Shown here one piece after another: positions 12,038-25,509 of a DNA stretch of 64,000 nucleotides. Position numbers and translations under genes: made by a program. Numbering within the stretch: the first letter of the stretch is position 1; each line of letters starts with the position of its first letter. Source of the DNA: Filosporella fistucella (lineage: Eukaryota; Ascomycota; Leotiomycetes; Helotiales). Below the pieces are notes generated by a model. The model worked only from the letters and a program-made list of their open reading frames with translations. It was not told where the DNA came from and ran no database searches. The stretch is taken from contig JAQJZZ010000010.1 in the NCBI GenBank assembly GCA_030077755.1, positions 868,001-932,000 on the forward strand, in the 5' to 3' direction.

Positions 12038-12573
12038 CGGTGAATAAATCCACGAACTAAGCTTGGAGAGTCAAGTTGCATACATACATATACATGAAGC
12101 CGAGAAAAGATCAACCTATACTTTTACTAGAACCTTTCACCTACTCCCTAATAAGTCAGACAAGGGAAACACTGCAAATACTGTACAATATAGGAAGAAT
12201 AGTAACCGTGAATCCACCAACTAAGCTCCAAGAACCAGGCGTTATATACTTGTGAAGCCCGAGAAAACAACAATATCCATTCACTAGAACCTGCTGGCCT
12301 CTATCAATACATAAACCTCAGACAGAATTTCAGATCCTCACGCTGGAAAAAGTTCCTTACAACAAGCTTAACTTCACTCATCATCACCGTTGAAATTTCA
12401 AAACTTCCAAGCCACAGAATGAGCAAAAGTATTTAAATAATTTTCTATACACTAACCTAACCTAAGCTAATAGACCATCCACCCTACCCACACCAATCAA
12501 TCGGCAATCATCAATAAACACATCAAGAAACCTCCTTCCAAACTTCCCATTCCTCCTAGATTGGATTCAAGCC
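12038..12573. other. Intergenic region with degenerate repeat
   Basis: Separates the NACHT fragment from the converging SSN6 gene. It holds the repeat listed next; the final 200 nt are probably SSN6 3' UTR. Confidence 0.5.
12041..12340. repeat. Degenerate direct repeat, period about 166 nt
   Basis: Two copies begin at 12042 and 12208. Shared blocks in the same order are GTGAAT..CCAC.AACTAAGCT, TGAAGCC(C)GAGAAAA and ACTAGAACCT, then a TCAGACA block. The first copy starts directly after the stop codon of the NACHT fragment, so the duplication may include or derive from the decayed C-terminal part or 3' UTR of that gene. Confidence 0.55.
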
Positions 12574-15500
12574 TCACGCCTCCATCTTCGTCTGTCCATT
12601 TGTAATCCCATTCGCATGTCCATTTACACTCGGCGAAGTGACTTTCGCCTCACCAGATGCAGAACCTGGTCCGGAGCCTGTGGCTGACACAATACCACCC
12701 TTCTTATCCTCCTCTCCATCATCATCATAATCTTCATCGACGTCCATCTTGCGCGCCGCGCGCTCGGGCTCGCCCACTGGAGGTGGTGGTGGAGGTGGAA
12801 CAGAGTGGTCAATCCTTTCTCTCTCCCTCTCCCTCTCCCTATCATCGGGAACTGGATATTCTTTTGGTGCAGGTGGAGGTGGAGGAGGTGGGAGTTCGTG
12901 AACCGGAGTATGAACTGGAGGAGGTCCCTGTTGCATTGGTGGCAAATGGCTTGTTGGGAGCGCATGCGGTGGTGGGTGATGAGCAGCTTCAGATGGATGG
13001 TAATTGTCATTTGCTCGTCGTTGATCTTCTTGACGGCGTTGGTCATCAAGACGTCTCTGGTCTTCCCTGCGGAGATCCTCAGCCCTCCTCTGATCTTCAG
13101 CACGACGTGCCTCTGAAGAACTGCGTCGGAATGATTCGCGAGGTGGTGTTGAAGGCCGACGATGATGCATATCTTCCAATTGAGCTCGATTTTGATCCGA
13201 TGCCGGTTTCTTCATCGAAGTATCCTCCTCCCATTCTCGCATTCTCTTGGGACCAACGGAATGAGGTCGATCACCATTTCGTTCTGCTGCGGCAGCTTCC
13301 GCGGCAGCCAAAGCAGAAGCTGGTGCTGGAGCACCACCTTCAATACCACCTGGATTAGAGATGTCAGGATGGTGAGAATAAGGCTGTTGATGAGGATAAC
13401 CGGTTTTGGGAGATGGCATTCGATTATCCAAAATAGGACGAACTTCGGGTCGTGGACTATTCCCTCGACCGAATGGTGGTATCGCACCAGGACCAGCTCC
13501 GTTCATGCTGCTCGGAGCAGGAGGCAGTACAGAAGCACCAGGAGGAGCGTAATTGGGATTCGAAACTCGTTGTGGTTGAGCTGGAGGTGGTGCTTGCGGT
13601 GGACCTGGTTGAGGCAAGCTTGGTGCAGCGTACGGTCCCATTGGCGCATGATGCTCACGAGGAGGAGAACGACGTGGAGGGGGAGCTGGAGGACCATTTG
13701 GTCCTCTCTCAGTTCCAGGATATGGTCTCATTTGATTTTCTTGTCTGGGACTTGGAGCACGTGGTGGAGGAGGGATCGGACCTGGGCCAGGACCACGAGC
13801 AGGTTCTCTCTCATATGGATTAGCTGGCTGAGGTGGAGGGTTGATCTCAGCAAGTCGGCTACCCCAACCATTTGCGGCTGGACCAACTGGAGGTCCTGGA
13901 GGAGCTTGACTCGGAGCTGTGTGACCCCATTGAGGACCAGGAGGTCCGACGGCACCTGTATTTTGGTATGCCTGTGGGTGAACGTCTTGTGGAAGTGGCG
14001 CACTTGTCTGAACTGGCATTCCATTGGTCTGGCCGCTTCTAAGAAGTTGAAGACGAGCCTTGATATGAACATTGGAAGGATCAAGTTCAGCAGCACGCTG
14101 ATAAGCGTCAAGAGCGTCTGAAATCTGGTTGTTGCAACTTTCATACTGTTCCAATGATTAGTCGTGTACCAAACGGAATTGGCTGAAGTGAGCAAACTTA
14201 CCAGAGTTCCCAAGTCGTACCAGACCTCGGAAATGTACGGGTTCAAGCGTATCGCTCGGGAATATGCATCAAGTGCATCTCGGTACTGATTAATTTGGTA
14301 ATACAAAACGCCAATCGAGCACCAGAATGTCGGGTTCCGTCCATCGCGATAGACTGCTTGCTGATACGCCTCGTACGCCTTTGGGTATTTTTGCTGTGAC
14401 ATGTAACACCGACCAAGCAGATACCAGCTTTGCGCATCACTTTGATCTGCCACGTGTTAGCGCGTGAAATGTTGTGCACGGAATTCTGATGAGACTTACC
14501 TGAGCTGACAGACTTTTCGAGGTACTCAATTGCTTGTTCTTGGCTGCTGAAACTGTTACTCTGCTGGTGATGCAACCAGCCTAGCTGCTGCAGGACCTTT
14601 GCATGATTCGGATCGCGGTCAAGCACACGTCTGTACGCCATTTTGGCATTGTCGTACTAAAACGGAGATCAGAAACGAAGGATTGAGATGTGACTGATTG
14701 GTCTTACGTCTTTCTGTTGCTCATGGACATGCCCAATTTGGAACCAGATATCCTCCTCCGTTAGAGGTGTTGGTGGTACAGAAACAATGTACCGGAAACA
14801 CTTGAGAAATTAGCAATGCGCAGGACCCGAGGCTGATATTCGAAATTACTCACCTCTAGACTCAGCTGATACTTTTGTTGTTGTTTGTAAATTATACCCA
14901 GACGGAAATAGATCTCATTTGCCTTTTCAAAATCTGGCTGCATTCGCATAACCTGGGCGAAAGCCTCTTCCGCATGCTCAAGTGAACCATAGCGATCGTA
15001 GAGAATACCAATGCCATACCAAAGTTTTGGCTCCTATAAAGAATAAGCTTCACCAAGATACCGAATTCAGTGCGACCAACCTTTGGATCCCTCAAATGGT
15101 AAAGAGCTTGTTGGTAGGATTGATAAGCGTTTTGTAAATCATCCATCATCAAATAGCAGTGTCCTGAAAATGTTAGTTGTGATGTAATACGGTAACCGGA
15201 CAAGACCCACCAAGACTGCCCCAGACATCGCCATTTGTTCCATCGAGCTTCAGAATACTTTGAAGATAATCGACAGCTTTGTGGAATTGCTCTTGAGTTC
15301 GGAGAATGCAGCTGATTGCGTTCATGGCAGGAATGGATCTTGGGTTTGCGCGAAGAGCATGCTCGTAGGAGCTCATAGCTTCATCGAGATTGTTAAAAAG
15401 TTCCGCGAGACTCCCTAATTCGAAAAGTCAGAACAGACTTGGAATTCAAATGCGATAATTCTGGCTGGCTGGCCAGAATAGAGAATTGCTTACCCAGTTG

Positions 15501-15659
15501 CAACCACACCGCTTCATTCATTATAGCAATTTGTTGCGCGGGGTGTATTGGGCCTGATGGACCTTGAGGACCCATTCCGGGAGCTTGGGGAGGACCAGCA
15601 GGTTGACCATGATGCTGCAATTGCATACCTGCTGGAGGAGATGGGTGATGAGTAGCCAT
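12574..15659 (-). CDS. SSN6: General transcriptional corepressor SSN6/CYC8 (TPR protein)
   Basis: Nuclear adaptor that joins Tup1 and sequence-specific repressors; called RcmA in aspergilli. The start is MATHHPSPPAG at 15659. After a short Pro/Gln/Gly-rich leader come about ten tetratricopeptide repeats spread over exons between 15500 and 14040; clear ones include AMSSYEHALRANPRSIPAMN, AFAQVMRMQPDFEKA, AYRRVLDRDPNHAKVLQQLG, YLLGRCYMSQQKYPKAYEAY and ALDAYSRAIRLNPYISEVWY. At least six short introns interrupt the TPR part. A large last exon encodes a Pro-rich tail with repeats such as RRAEDQ and alternating Arg-Glu, ending in an acidic, Ser/Gly-rich segment. Spliced length is roughly 850-900 residues. 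The C-terminal tail is Pro-rich rather than poly-Gln as in yeast. Family assignment is firm. Confidence 0.95.
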
Positions 15660-16939
15660 TTTAGATGTTTGACACCGAGCTGTTGGCTGTAGACCGAGAA
15701 TGCGCAAGACAATCCGGGCGAAGGAGCCGCCAATATCCAAGCCCTCAGAACCGAGCAAGAGATGGGAACAAATCTACCAAGGTACAATCACATATACATT
15801 CGGCGACAATTAAAAGAAAAGGTGCAGGTGTAGATTTCTGCGAACGCTGGCGATCGGGACGACGAGATGCGGCCCTCGAGAACTGTTGCTTTTTTGTGGC
15901 GCAGGACCGCACAAGTATGGGTGATGGTATTGAAGTGATATTTGATGCGGTCGAGGATAGAGATGCCGAAGGGCGGGCACGAGAAAATATTATTCTCGGT
16001 GGGAGTTGTGGTGTTGAGGTGATGAAGATGATCTGTTGAAAGGGTGGTTCAAAATTGAGGCTCGGAAGTAGCAAGCAGAAGCAAGAGCAGAGGAAGAGAA
16101 AGAGGAGACAAGATGACGGGGACGGGCTCAAGAAGCCCACTGCTGCTGCTCGTCGCCCACACCACCACATCAACCTTTCAGAATCACAATCGATAACTTA
16201 CCTTACCCAGATGGACAGGGATGTGAAGTGTGTCTCTGTATTCCCGCACCGTCGCATGGGCCCTAGCCAAGGGAAGGGTGGGTGGACCAGGATGTGGATG
16301 AGAGTTGTGGATGTGGGAAAGATGTGTGGTGGGAAATGGGTCAAAGTGGGTACTGGTGCTCTGTAATGGGTACTGGCTCGACTGGGAACTCTTTTGGCTG
16401 CTTGGTGTGAGAGTGAAGTGTGGAAAAGTGTGGGCAGATGGGTGGATGTGTGGATGTGTGGAGCAGCCAACTAGCAGGGCAGCTTGTCAAGGGGCGAGAG
16501 GCTTGTCGGCTGCTGATCCCTACAGTGATGGCGCAAAGACTGTGAACACGACTGACTATGTGAGGGAGCTAGCCGTATTGGGGGCGATCCGGCCTCTAGT
16601 CTCGGACATCTGTCACTGTTTATGCTGCATATGGTATAATGCTCCACATTATCACGAGCATTATCTCATAAAATGCCCCAATCTAGTCTAGCTTTGCCCT
16701 CACGGCCGATAATCAGCGTCTATTTTCTTTTCCGGAGCTATTTTGGCTTTCTCTCCATCTTAATGCTTGGCTTCCCATATCCACCGGCCACACCTCACAC
16801 CTTACCTTACCTCACCTCACCTCACTTCACCCATGGAATGGATCCAGAAGGCAAAGCCAAAAAGGTGACCGTTTGGCGCCAAAGTGTTTCTGCATTTCGC
16901 ACTTTACTCTTGGCTTAACCTTGACCTTTGAACCATGAC

Positions 16940-16975
16940 CTTGACTTGACTTGACTTAACTTAACTTAAAGATCA
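16940..16975. repeat. Short tandem repeat, TTGAC/TTAAC pentamers
   Basis: Pentamers CTTGA repeated, drifting into CTTAA, directly after a second short run of CCTTA/CCTCA units at 16800-16830. The shift from TTGAC to TTAAC within the array is a simple G-to-A change repeated three times. Confidence 0.65.
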
Positions 16976-19637
16976 CCATGTCCGTCCTGGGCTGGGCCCA
17001 ATCGTCCAATAATTCATCATTCCCACTCTTCGTCTCCAGCAGCCCGTCCTCGAGAATCAGATCTATTCATCACCACTGAACCCTTCACATCCATCAGATA
17101 CATCATCACCGCCTCGCTCATCGTTTCGTGTAAGCCATAAGAATGCCCTACGCCCTAACTACAGTCCAAAGCACCTTCATCCTCTCCACCTCCTTTTCCC
17201 TCTTCCAGCTGACTCAATAAAATGAAGTTAATCCTCCGAAGCAGCGGTGATGTGACGAGATGCTGCCTGCGGTTCACGGCTAAGCCGCCAGTCTCTGCCT
17301 TCTTGGTACGAGTATGGGATGGTAAGGGCTGGGAAAGGAAGGAAGGAAGGTATGCGAGGTATGGTATCATGGATGGATGGATGGTCACCAAGACTTGTGG
17401 CCCTGTTCGTGTCTCAGAAATCAGAAGCAAGACGACCTCTGGGAACGTAGAAAAGAGCCCGCAAGCCGCAGGTGCAGAAGAAGATGCCAACCCTTGGTCC
17501 ATAGCCTTAGCCTTAGCCATACATACATAACCATTCCATTATTTAAAACCCATAACCAGCCAGCCCGCCAGCACTTTAACGGCAAGCTAGCCTTTGTGGG
17601 GGTTTTGCGTTGCTGCGTTACACTCGGGAAAAGACGCGGATGGTCCAGGGCTGCCGTGGCTGATCTGTCCGCGAATCGCGATAAATTGATTGTGAGATGC
17701 CCCGTCGAGATGAGCTAAGGTAGTAATAATAATCATGACCTCCAACAGGATTGTGTGTAAGATAAACATCCGAGCCACCTGCAGCCAGCATTTCATTTAT
17801 GTGCTTATAAATTTTATATATGAGATTGACAACCCCTCAAACTGGTATGAAATATGATTGACGAGGCTATTTTGATTGAGTATGCTGACTACTTGTCCGC
17901 TCATTTGTTTCCTCGGCGCCATATTGAGGATATATTCTCCTGGGTGTTTTGTGATTTGCCCCTGAAACCTGACATCGCATGGCGTCAGCAACCGACAAAC
18001 ATCTGATTCATGTCACATAGCTTACACTAATTTTTGTCGAGGTCTCAAACATGCGATCTGCCTCGTGACAACAATATATTTCTTCTCCACTACTGTACTA
18101 TCTGTCGCATTTCGACTTTTCGAGACTTTTTGTACCTACGCTACTGGCACGTCGAGAAAGACACTAATCCTCAGCGACATTTAAGGTTTTTGACGTATTG
18201 AACAAGGAAGCACTTTACCTCATGCAGAACAATCGAAAACTACACCGACATGGCATCAGCGGCGGCAACCTTGGGTTTAAGAAGCGCGAACTACGAACTA
18301 CCTATGAATCATGAATTATGAAAATTATTCTTGCTCCGGAAGTGCTGCCTAACTCTTCTCATCTCAATATCTGAAGCCAGCCAAGTCTGATTACATTATT
18401 GTCTTCTCAACACAACTTTAAAAATCGCCCGAGGCTTCCCTTCTTCAGCCAAGGCGAACCCCTCTCCATCATAACACAACTCCCCCTTCTTCTTCCTCCC
18501 CCAGATAATATACCAAACTTGCCAGCCTGCTTATGATCGGAAGGTAGAACTGCACCCGGCTCGTTTCTTACTCTTTCGAAAGCCAAGAAGGACACAAGAG
18601 ATCCGGGTGTGGAGGGGTGGATGGGAGGGAGTTGATGTGATGTGATGTGATGCGCAATTCAAGGCTCAAGTATTAATGCGGTACAGCATTAGGTTCGTCT
18701 CAGCAATAATCTCTCCTGCAGGTTTTGGGTGGCACAACCCACAAATCCACATTCCACAGGCAGGCTGGCTGCTGGCTCCTGGCTCGGGTCGTTTGAGAGC
18801 ACAAGGCACAAGAAACGGCGGCTTCGATCAATCAAGCTTCAGCTCTTTCGTCCGGTTTGGAAAGGAAAGGGAAGGGTGCAAGGGCTCGAAGGGTGGAAAG
18901 GATTTGGTATGGTACCACCTCACCCTCACTCTTAACATGCATCAACCATTCAACCACCAATCCACCTTCATCTATCACCATCAATACTTTGGTAACCCTC
19001 ATTAAGGTAGTCATGCCCATCATTGATGCCGGCAGACTATCCACAATCCGCAATCCACAATCTACAGTCTTCCTCACAATCCACCACCCACCCACCACCT
19101 CATCACTTCTACCATCATCATCCCTACCACCCACGCATGACTCGGTAGACGGAGCAATAATATCAGAGGCAAGTTATAGTTTCTAGGCTGCTTCGGAATG
19201 TCTTCGGAGATCTGTACGTCCCGGCTGATTTCCCCGCGTCTCCAAACTTTCAAACTGTAAAAGGGGCATCTCACAAACATCGAACGGACCACGGCATTAA
19301 CGCCAAAAAAGTCATTGAAACAGATGGGCCATCGACGGAAAGCCAAAGTCTATTATTCCCAGATTAACGACTCCGACAAGGACATTGAAACTCAAGATAT
19401 CCAGCATATACGTCTACCCATCCCACATTCCGGGCATCTGGGCAAACGATATATACTCGGCTGTGGATAGCAAACTGCTGTCACCCGCCGAAAAACAAAT
19501 CTTCTTCTTACCTCCCGACCTATCCATCTATATGCATCTTCCCACATCCTCGTTCCTAACTTACCTTACCATACCACACCCCTCGCCCGTCAAAGCACCA
19601 GCACACACTTTTCTTAGTTTCTACCACTTGAATCCTC

Positions 19638-19662
19638 GTCACCGTCACCGTCACCGTCACTC
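19638..19662. repeat. Short tandem repeat, GTCACC hexamers
   Basis: Four hexamers in tandem in an intergenic stretch; a candidate polymorphic microsatellite. Confidence 0.8.
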
Positions 19663-19841
19663 TCGATCCCATCTTCCATTCCATTCATTCCTGTGAGATA
19701 ATACGGTACGGTGGACCCTCTAATACGGAAGCCTGACAGCATGACTACTGCAATGCGCTGCAGTGCGTGCTGCACTTAGGCACGGCAAACTTTCTGGTGG
19801 CTGGGCGGTATCTCACCTCCGTACAGATCATATCAGTTGCA

Positions 19842-19870
19842 TCCACAGACACAGACACAGACACAGACAT
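19842..19870. repeat. Short tandem repeat, ACAGAC hexamers
   Basis: Four to five hexamers in tandem, about 200 nt from the GTCACC array. Intergenic. Confidence 0.8.
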
Positions 19871-22790
19871 AGAGTTATTGTAGTGGGAACTTACCGGCAA
19901 CAACCGGCTAAGTCTCGCGTGGCCGAAGTATGTTTCTTCCATTTCTTCTCACTCTCACTCTCATCGTCACACTCACTATTCTTCCCTCCGTCTTCCGTCT
20001 TGCACTCACCTGCATCTGCATCCGCATCTGCAACTCTGATGCACCGCACAGCTTTGCCTTTGCCTGTGCCTGTGCATATTGCTTACCCCTCGCTCTCCTT
20101 GTACCCAAACGGTCAGGTGTGGATTTGATTAAGTATCTGCACGCCAAGTTGGCCAAGTAGCCAAGTACTTCACCTCTCAATCGATAAACGAATGTGCTTT
20201 TCAGCCACCATGAGCGGCGTGGCGGAAGCTGGGCTCTGGGCCACACTGAAACTTTCACGCCCACGCCCTAATTTTTTGGTTTGAACCATCGTACCATTTT
20301 CAGGTATGTCTGTGCGCATTGAAACGCCTTCGAATTCACTTCCACGTGATTAGGCTTGCCCGTGTAACCTGCTTTCGAGAATCGTATATATTGTGTAACA
20401 ACCAACATGAAAATATCCGAAAATGAGGCCGATCGGTTGATCTGCTATGTCTCGGTGAAGCTGATCATTGTGGCGAGGATTTGAACCCCTTTTCGGATTT
20501 GGATGGTAACTCACGTGTTGATTGACGATATTTCATTCCAGCTATTTCACAAAACTGGACGTGGATGCGGCGTCATGTTTCCAGTAGGAAAATCACCCAA
20601 CAGAACTTCCAAAGTTTTACGAATGTCCCACGGGCGATGCAGAAGTTTACAAGTATTTGAGCCTCGTTATTCCACTACAAGTGTCACCAACGATGACAGC
20701 TAATCTAGTGCGGCCTTTGCTCCCTGAAATCCCACCATGTGGCTGCTCCGTGGCTGAGGTTTAAGCCATCCATCTCGGCTGGCTCAAAAGGGAACCACCC
20801 AACCCGAATGCCACAATTTCACAACCCAAACAGCGAGATGAGAAAAACAAAGCATCAAATTCAAAAATTTAAAGCCATCCCTGAGGAAGATCTATTTCCC
20901 CTAAGCACGACCCAGGCTCTGAAAATCGCTCATCTATCACTTATGTGCGAAGCTGTAATAGGCACGATATATCCCCATGAACCTACAAGCTGGGCGCTAG
21001 GAACAGCGGAGACGGAGAAAAATAAGGCGAAGGTGATGTAAGAACGAAAAAAAAGAGGCGCATGCCGCTGACTGAGGATTGTATGCACGGCATGGCATGC
21101 ATCAAGATTTTTGTGACGAATAAGCCATCTCTTCTGCACTACGGTGAGAAACAACACTGGTTCATCTCCTTCCCACGAGAGTCCTCTGGATTGTGGAAAA
21201 GTGTCAGATCGGCTACGCACAGAATGCGCAGTAGGTGGCCAGCCGAGAAGGGCGTCCCCTACAAAGGATCTGTGTCAGTCAAAGATAGATAGGATCGCAG
21301 CCTCTACCTCTGTTTCGTTTCCTCGTACCTCTTGCGATCGATGGCGGGATGAAACAAATTCTGCAAACATCACACAAATCAGCCTTCAAAAAGCACATTT
21401 ATATCTCTTCACCATCCATCAGCTAACGAGCCAGCATGTTCAATGTCTCTCCAAAATATCTCCGGGAACGGCAGCCCCGTACACCAGTCCTTTCTAACTT
21501 TCCACTTGAAAAACAAAGGTCTAAATCTGAGACCTCGAACAAGCGAGTGAAAGGGATCAGAAACAGCGGCGCCACCATCGCTTCTTACCTCAGCTGTTGG
21601 TAAGAGCTTTCGGCTAGCTGGGATTGGTTCTGATCCTTTCGGGGGCTTGGAATGTGGAGGTTTGCTAGGAAATTTCATTATCAGGATATTTGTTTGTTGG
21701 GGAATAATAGGGTTTGGAAGTGAGCTGTTCTGGGCTGCTTTCTAATTTGCAGGTGGGATATATTGGATTTTTGTGGTGGAGAGCTAAGATGGATGGAATG
21801 AGATGAGATTTAGTATTTTGGGAAAAGTATCGTATATGACTTCTCAATGCGAGGCCTACGTGAGATGAAATATTTAACGGCAGGGGAATCATGAGTTTCG
21901 CGGCCCTGAGAAGGATTCCAGAATAGAATAGACGAGATTAAAATCTTCCATTCTTCGTTCCATCTTTTCTACAGAAAATAAATTTCATCCCTCCATCCCT
22001 ATCTATCCCTCTGATGAATAAGATCCTTCCTTTATCCCTAAGATTCGTGAAGCATTCCATTCCTTCGAAAATGTACCAGGTGGGAAGGGACGGAATTTAA
22101 GACTTTGTGGAGGGAATGGCTTATATGATCCAGATTTTTATCTGGATCCGGATTACGCACAATTTGAAATTTCGCAACTTTACGAGAAGGTCCAGGCAAT
22201 CAAGTCAGGTACAGCACATATAAATTCGGAGAATTTCTGAACCGCTGATTGTACTGTATAATAAGACACCTTCCTCCTGAGCACAAGTAAGATCTTACTT
22301 AGCTCAGGTACCAAAACATAACATGACATGCCAAGCACCGCGACATTTACATGATACTATATTCCAAGGTTTCAGAAGCCTGAACTCAGAATTAGATAAT
22401 TGGTATGTAATAGCTACCTGTCTGTTCATAAAGATTTCATTTTTTTTATTCCTGAAATGCACTATTGGCCTCATCCACGATGTGGGGATATGGAAGCTGC
22501 CGCTCTAGCCGCGTGAGTTCTGGGAACAATGGTGCATGAGGTCCACTTTTGAGTCTCCTGAACTGGTGAAAGAGGATGGGAATAGATTACAGATGTAAAT
22601 ACAACTGGCACGAATTTAGGTTGTCACGATGATTGAACGGTACTACGAGATCTGGGTATCATGACTTGATATACAAAGAATTACACGGTTTATACCCGAG
22701 ATCCATCCACTGGCTTCTCAAAAAACGCCATAACCCGAATTAGGATCGCCATCCCATCTGCCCTCCATTCCCTTTATTATATCATCGTAT

Positions 22791-23907
22791 CTAATGAGCT
22801 TCTCCCTCCCTTTCTGGTACATAGGTCGTCTCTCCCAGCATGGCAGATGGTGTCTGAACATTTGGCTGAGGTTGTATTTGAACACTCGGTCCAGCTGGAG
22901 CTGGTGGTGGAGGTTGAGTCTTCGAACTCCCAGCAGTAGCGGCGTGTAATCTCTGATCCAAGGCCTTCAATGCCAATGCTCTTCTTCGCTCCGCTTCTGC
23001 CCGTGCGCTCCCTGGAGTGCCCCGCTGCATGAACGTATCGCCTCGAGATGCAGATACGTCAGCCGCTGAAAATGGTGTGCATATCCGTAGAGAAACAAGA
23101 ATAGAATAGATCTGGTTCGAGAAGGTGGAAACGATAGGCTTTACTGGGTCAGGGAAGAATTCGGCGAAGGCAAATGTTTCGCTTGCATCTCCACGCAATG
23201 AAGTTGTTTGAGAAGTGTCCAGATCCGGGAATGCCGGTTTGTAGAATCTTAAATATGTCCAGCTGGTCAAGAAACCACTTGATGCTAGGAGGAAAGATGC
23301 AGCACTCAAAAGTGGTGTGAGTGAAAGCAGGAAGACCCCTAGGATATGAAGAAGAGGGAATCGAGGCACTCGTAGAGACACGATGCCTTTGAAAAGTGTA
23401 ACGGTGTGTGCAGGAACCAAGTGAGAGAAGGCGACCAAGAAAGAAATCTGTAGGGGGATGGTTCCATTGACGGTAGTGAGGCTGCAAGAAACATTAGCAA
23501 CGGCGCAAAGCAGGGAGAGTTATAACTTACGTCCAATGCATATCACCTGTCACAGCAAACAAGATAACCAATGTTCCAAAGCAGAGTGCATTTGGAATCA
23601 AAGATGTAACCAGCAAGAACTTTGCAAACTCAGCAGATGTCCATGCCCGCTCAAGGTATCGTCCTCCATAAAATATCGTCAACCCCGAAACTCCCAATGT
23701 AAACACATTGTTCTCTACCAGTGTAGTCGAGACGAACGTCCAAGGATATATCAACGAGAGCTGCGGCACCAAAGACAGATATGGAACCACGATATCTGAT
23801 TCTTCAGACCATTGCCTATATCTTATGGCGAAGCTCAGGAGGGACTGGCACACCAGGACGATAAGGAGGATCCGAGTTATAGGAGGAATGTTTAATCGGG
23901 GCGGCAT
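22791..23907 (-). CDS. TMEM115-family rhomboid-like membrane protein
   Basis: Predicted Golgi multi-pass membrane protein of the TMEM115 (DUF1751) family, which has a rhomboid fold without the serine-protease catalytic pair. Two exons, 23907-23531 and 23481-22791, with a 49-nt intron (GTAAGT...TTGCAG), give 355 residues. Diagnostic is the segment from YPWTFVSTTLVENNVFTLG to IFYGGRYLERAWTSAEFAKF, matching the family's conserved region. At least five hydrophobic segments are visible, followed by a cytosolic tail rich in Ala, Pro and Gln. In human cells the relative takes part in retrograde Golgi transport; the same role here is inference. Confidence 0.9.
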
Positions 23908-25509
23908 GGCGTCGTCGTTGAGGCAGCGGTCGCCCTAGGGAGCAGACAAGTGCAGCGTATATGATGCTCTAGACAGCACCCTCGAAGTGGTCAAAGTTGA
24001 GTAAAGCGTGGGATGGTGGGCGTGGTGTTTCTGTACCTTCCAACTCAAATATCTCCTCAAATGGACACCTCAAGCTTCGAGATTCGGACGCTCGGACCAC
24101 CAAATGCTCACAGCAGATACCAGATCACGTGCATACCTAAAAGAGCTTAATTTCCTGGCTCACCTCTCACCCTGTTGGTTCGAGCCTTCGACTTTTCTAG
24201 ACCAGCACTCGGTTAATCCGCTTCGACCTGACACCCTGTTTCTCTTGAATCAAATCGGTCACAACCATGCAAATCCACTTCCTCATTGACACCCACATCC
24301 GCATGCACATCCAAACGCGACACAAACGCCCACAATGCCTTCGAAGCATCCGAACATTCGAGCCTATCCTTTCTGTACAGCCACCACCGCCTTCAGTCCA
24401 CAACAAGAAGAATAAGCACGAGCAGCACTCCCGTCGCAATATCATCTGGTTCATCCTAATCGTCAACAACAGATCCAGATAGATACCTAGGATCTCAACT
24501 CTCCTCATCGATCTGCATTCCCTGCCAAGCATACTAGAAGTCACTTTGTCAATTCAACCGTCACCATCAATCACCATCACCATCCCATCACCATTTCCAT
24601 TCCTCCGGCTCTGGATTCGTGACAGCCACACGCGACCTGCCGACCCTGCCAACACCAGTTGTGCCCCGTACTCATCGTCTGAGTCTAGTGTTCACAACGC
24701 CGTCCGCCGCGCAACCTTAGCAGTAATTAGAGACAGACAGCCGAATTCAGCGCCCAGGCCAATACCTGCACTCTGGGTAGGTTACTCACCGGTCAGACCA
24801 GACTTTGACGGAGTAGTCCTCAGGTTCTCTTTGTCAATTTGTCTTGTTCTGCCACAGTCCTAATCGTTCAAGCATTTTACGAGCACACTGCAGTCTGCAA
24901 CAAAACCTACGGTGACGGAAACTCCTTCCCCCTCCCTGGCTCCCATTATCCTCCATCCGACTCTTCCCTGAGGGCTACTTGTCTGTCTACCCGACCGCAC
25001 ACAACAGGCACCACTACCATCACCGTATCATCTTCCGTCCAGTGCACACCGGAGAGGATAGACACCACAGGCTGCACAATAATCTCCCTACCACTGGACC
25101 ACTCCCGAATCCAAACCCTTAAACTCATCTCATCAGCCCAGCGAGCCAGCGTCCTCCTGCCCCCCGTTTCGTAATTGGAAGCCTCAGAAGCCTGGGATTT
25201 GAAAGCCTTGTCCAGGTCCATTGGCGTCGATCTCCTTGCCATTGGGCTAAAAGCAGGTGGGCTCCACCACAACGCACCCTTACCGGCCTGTTCTGTACCT
25301 TGTGTTGGCTGCCAGCCGCTTTAGTCCCCACATACAACCCGCACCATCTTGTTCGACTCTCATCTGTCCGAAGTCGACCTGGTTCTTCATTCCTCATCTC
25401 GAACCCTCACACATCAACACCAAACTCACAAACCTACACAGCACAACACAAGAATTCATCCTTTATCCACCATCTCCTACGTCGTCGCCTGGCCCCCCTG
25501 AGCGCAACG
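23908..25509. other. Bidirectional promoter region
   Basis: About 1.6 kb between the divergent TMEM115-like and SIF2-like genes. C- and CA-rich on the plus strand, as in many fungal promoters and long leaders. No supported gene. Confidence 0.5.

Larger units (their letters stand above)
15660..22790. other. Seven-kilobase region without supported genes
   Basis: Between the 5' end of SSN6 and the 3' end of the TMEM115-like gene. It is full of stop codons in all frames and of short tandem repeats: TTGACTTGACTTAACTTAA-type at 16940-16975, GTGAT pentamers at 18633-18652, GTCACC hexamers at 19638-19662, ACAGAC hexamers at 19842-19870 and CATCTG/CATCCG hexamers at 20003-20035. The first 1-1.5 kb is likely a long SSN6 promoter and leader. 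Unannotated non-coding transcripts are possible but not shown. Short open frames here lack codon bias or family signatures. Confidence 0.55.

Noticed and set aside
12657..13358. Plus-strand open frame of 233 codons
   Set aside because: Also antisense to the SSN6 tail; no family signature.
13162..14121. Long plus-strand open frame (319 codons) rich in Trp, Arg and Ser
   Set aside because: It is antisense to the SSN6 Pro/Gln-rich exon, and its composition is that of a reverse-strand translation of low-complexity sequence.
20440..20560. Possible tRNA on the minus strand (T-loop-like GGGGTTCAAATCC)
   Set aside because: The T-stem is imperfect, and neither a matching acceptor strand nor an anticodon arm could be found upstream.
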